Of a stretch of 64,000 nucleotides of DNA, positions 61,495 to 64,000 are shown in pieces (the first letter of the stretch is position 1; each line of letters opens with the position of its first letter). The notes under the pieces are model-generated. The model worked only from the letters and a program-made list of their open reading frames with translations. It was not told where the DNA came from and did not search any database. Origin of the DNA: Epiperipatus broadwayi (taxonomy: Eukaryota; Onychophora; Udeonychophora; Euonychophora; Peripatidae); assembly GCA_028023455.1 (NCBI GenBank), contig JAQFVV010012397.1, positions 4,484,888-4,548,887 on the forward strand. Direction: 5' to 3'. The position numbers and the translations under genes were made by a program.

Positions 61495-62040
61495 AAACTG
61501 GTAGAATTACTAAGACCAAAGTGAACAATACATTGTCATTAATGTTTGACATTTATAGTTAGGTAATAACTTGATACTAAAAGGAAATATGCCTATGTAT
61601 TTAAAAAGGGAAGTTTTTAATAAATGTTTTACCAGTTCTTACTTATAGATCTGAGACTTGGACACTTAATAGAAGAGCATTACAGAGACTTCAGACAACT
61701 TAAAGAAGTATGGAGAGATGCATGTTAGGAGTAACTAGAAGAGATTGAAAATGCAATATATAGATAAGAGAACAAACAGGTGTTACTGACCTTCCTGAAA
61801 AAATTAAAAGACAAGTGGAGTTGGGCTGGACATATTGCTATAAGAGATGATGATAGATGGACAATTGAAATCTTATACCAAATTTCAAGAGATTGTAAAA
61901 GATGCAGAAAGAGACCACATGTGAGATGGATGGATGAAATAAGAAAGTGTGCAGGGGTGATGTGGAGAAGAGAAGCTAAAGATCAGAAAGAGACCTTCAT
62001 CCTGCAGTGGACTGATAATGGTTGATGAAGATGATGAATA
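61495..62040 (+). mobile_element. RTE LINE, C-terminal fragment (best preserved plus-strand copy)
   Basis: It begins abruptly next to the TA run, as a 5' truncation would. In broken frame it gives 'VFNKCFTSSYL' and 'SETWTLNRRALQRLQTT' (61650-61700). An open 81-codon stretch (61780-62025) then reads 'KDKWSWAGHIAIRDDDRW', 'CKRCRKRPHVRWMDEIRKC', 'WRREAKDQKETFILQWTDNG' and stops. This is the canonical RTE C-terminus, and the stop at 62025 matches the usual '-QWT--' ending. The start Met is not real, because the frame is an internal piece. A short gatgaagatgatga tail follows. It faces the next copy tail to tail. Confidence 0.85.
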
Positions 62041-62345
62041 ATCCTTAGATTGAATGGTAATTTTTGATCATTTATTACCATTTTTTATTATGTATAAGCA
62101 AGTAGTAATACTAAGATGCAGTGCTAATATTTGATCATTGATAGCTGTTTTTTTACATGCATAACTAGGTAAGTCAATGTGAATCAATGATTGTCAATAA
62201 CTATTTTTTAAATACAATTTTACTATTTTTTAAAATTCCAGTAAAATTAAAATATAATCGCATATAAAAGAGATTATAGAAGGTATAAGAAATAAAAATA
62301 AAAGAATAAAAAAATTTATTTATGATTTTAAGAAAGAAAATAGAT
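62041..62345. other. Spacer between two convergent RTE copies
   Basis: About 300 bp of AT-rich DNA with no feature. Confidence 0.5.
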
Positions 62346-64000
62346 ACAGATCATCATCATCATCATTTTCAACCATTCATTGCAGGATGACAATCTCTCC
62401 AAATTCAATCCATCTTCTCTAATTTATAACATCTCTTCTTCACAAAACCACAGCAATACTTCCTTATTGCATTCATCAATCTCATGTGTGGTCTCTTTCT
62501 AGATTTTCTCTTGGAATCCAGTTTAAGATTTTAAAGTCTCCATTTATTATCATCCCTTTTAGCAATATGACCAGCCTGACTCCACTTCAGACTCTTAAGT
62601 CTCTCGATGATGTCAGTCACATCTGTTTATTTTCTCACCCATGTATTTCATTTTCAGTTTCTTCTTGTTATTCCTAACATACATCTATCCAAACTTCAGT
62701 GAATGATTTGAAGTCTCTTTACATTGCTCTGCTGTTAATGATCAAAGTATCAGTTTCTTAAGTAAGAATTGGTAAAACACATTTATTAAAAACTTCCCTT
62801 TTCAACACATAGCATATTTTCATTTAATATCAAGTTATTACTACCAAATATAGTCCCATTGAGTTTAATTCTATGATTATATTATTATTTTCAACCACCA
62901 CATGTAGTAATAATCTGACCAAGGTATTTGTCATTGTCAAATTCTTCTAACTCATCATCATCAATTTTTATTTTCTTTTGAAAAACTCCATTGAACATTA
63001 CTTTAGACTTTACAATAGTTATCTTTAGTCCTATATTCTTACTTTCATATGGTAACTCTTGCAACATTTCCTGAAGCTCTAAAATATTATTTGCAAAAAT
63101 AACTACATCATCTGTAAAATGTAGATGACTTAAATAATCTCCACATTTTTACTCCCTTAGCTTTCCATTTTAATCCATAAAATACTTATTGCAAAACTAT
63201 TATCCTGCCATACACCCTTGTTAATGTTAATCTTGTAATATAATTGTTGCTGTTGCATTTTTATAAATATTCTTTAAAATATAAAAATATCCTGGATCTA
63301 TACCTTGATGATCTAATGCTTTAATCACTGAAGAAATGCTTATAGAATCAAATGCCTTTTCACAATCTACAAATCCAAAGCATAATGGCATCTCATATTA
63401 ATTTTCCTTTTTTTATAAATTCTCTCAACACTTGGATATGATCCATTGTATTAAAATCACTTTTAAATCCAGCTTGTTCTTTTGGTTGGTTGAAATCCAA
63501 AGTTCTCTGTCATAAGTTATAATTATCTTGGTAAAAATTTTGTGTAAAAGTGATAAATTATTGATAGATGTGTATTTTTTAATATCTTTTTTTATTACTT
63601 TTTTAAATATTAATACTGCATTATTCCAATTATCAGGTACACCTTTATTATTTAGACATTTGTTATATAATTTTGACAATTTTTTTTTGTATTTCTTTAT
63701 CTGTTTCTTTTAAGATATTGATTATAATTCCATCATTACCTGGGGATTTCCTTCTTTATAAATATAATAGCATACTTCACTTTGCCATTTATAATTCTGG
63801 GCAAGTCAAAAGATATAGTAGTTGTAGGAAGTACTTTTGCTATATAATTCTTGATGTCATCTCTCTTTTTAGTAATATTTTCATCTTTTTTCTTATTGCA
63901 GAAATGTTTCCTACAATTATTGGGATGTTGTTTTATACTTTTGAGACTTTTATTCTCTTCTATAGTTTTCTTTGATTATTCATATATTTTTTATATTATT
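62346..64000 (-). mobile_element. RTE LINE, reverse transcriptase to 3' tail, minus strand, runs off the window
   Basis: On the minus strand the element enters at the window edge and ends in a TCATCA-type tail (62350-62365 on the plus strand). Readings in order: 'SPGNDGIIINILKETDKEI' (63690-63750), an 84-codon open piece 63425-63679 with 'LYNKCLNNKGVPDNWNNAVL', 'KYTSINNLSLLHKIFTKI' and 'QKNKLDLKVI', then 'TMDHIQVLREF' (63405-63450), a decayed ADD-like region near 63100-63130, and the 'IIERLKSLKWSQAGHIAK' C-terminal part (62545-62600). Many stops and frameshifts. The endonuclease domain, if present, lies beyond 64000. Plus frames 62486-62677, 63528-63713 and 63673-63975 are shadows. Confidence 0.85.

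Overview
This window looks like intergenic or intronic DNA from a large, very AT-rich, repeat-dense animal genome. By eye it is roughly three quarters A+T. I find no intact protein-coding gene, rRNA gene or CRISPR array, and no bacterial-style operon. Open frames are short and mostly fall in repeats. The longest, 330 codons, is only a translated tetranucleotide repeat. The repeat content is typical of metazoans: RTE-type LINEs, a second LINE lineage, a Penelope-like element end, a hAT-type DNA element, tRNA-derived SINEs and many snapback elements. A lophotrochozoan such as a cephalopod mollusc is my best guess, held with low confidence because no host gene is present to anchor it.

Layout. 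0-10 kb: a GC-rich tRNA-derived SINE with a perfect 16-bp target duplication (312-443), then a decayed RTE LINE (about 5.1-7.06 kb) split by a 192-bp snapback element with a perfect 13-bp target duplication (6649-6840), then an 881-bp snapback element with a perfect 11-bp target duplication (8201-9081). 10-24 kb: an inverted repeat carrying a hammerhead-like core (10.4-10.9 kb), a small palindromic element (12.1 kb), a polypurine tract (14.8 kb), a second large snapback copy with a 10-12 bp duplication (17.6-18.3 kb), an RTE tail (20 kb), a relative of the 6.6-kb insertion with a clearer hammerhead-like signature (22.5-22.8 kb), and a decayed tRNA-like unit (23.45 kb). 24.8-25.6 kb: an approximately 800-bp tetranucleotide array in blocks.

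27-44 kb: a LINE 3' end with a CCHC-like motif (27.8-28.3 kb), foldbacks at 28.6, 29.2, 31.6 and 32.2 kb, a minus-strand RTE end (30.65-31.4 kb), a Penelope-like 3' end (31.8-32.1 kb), two non-repetitive relics that look faintly coding (33.4 and 36.2-36.7 kb), further snapback copies (38.9, 42.95 and 43.8 kb), a long (TAA)n array (42.6 kb) and another minus-strand LINE end (43.5-43.77 kb). 44-54 kb: a quieter block with more CpG, then foldbacks at 46.1 and 49.0 kb, and a duplicated anonymous repeat (49.4-50.9 kb against 52.0-52.4 kb) with tandem repeats beside it. 54-64 kb: a decayed LINE (55.1-56.3 kb), several RTE remnants on both strands, a 532-bp hAT-type element with a perfect 8-bp target duplication (59.58-60.11 kb), and two RTE copies tail to tail at the right edge, the last one running out of the window.

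Nothing here works together as a pathway. The shared theme is retroposition. Two snapback families have perfect AT-rich target duplications of 10-13 bp, and several inverted-repeat loci carry a 'CTGANGA - hairpin - GAAAC' signature like the hammerhead ribozyme cores known from Penelope-like retroelements. That combination is the most promising candidate for an undescribed system in the window.
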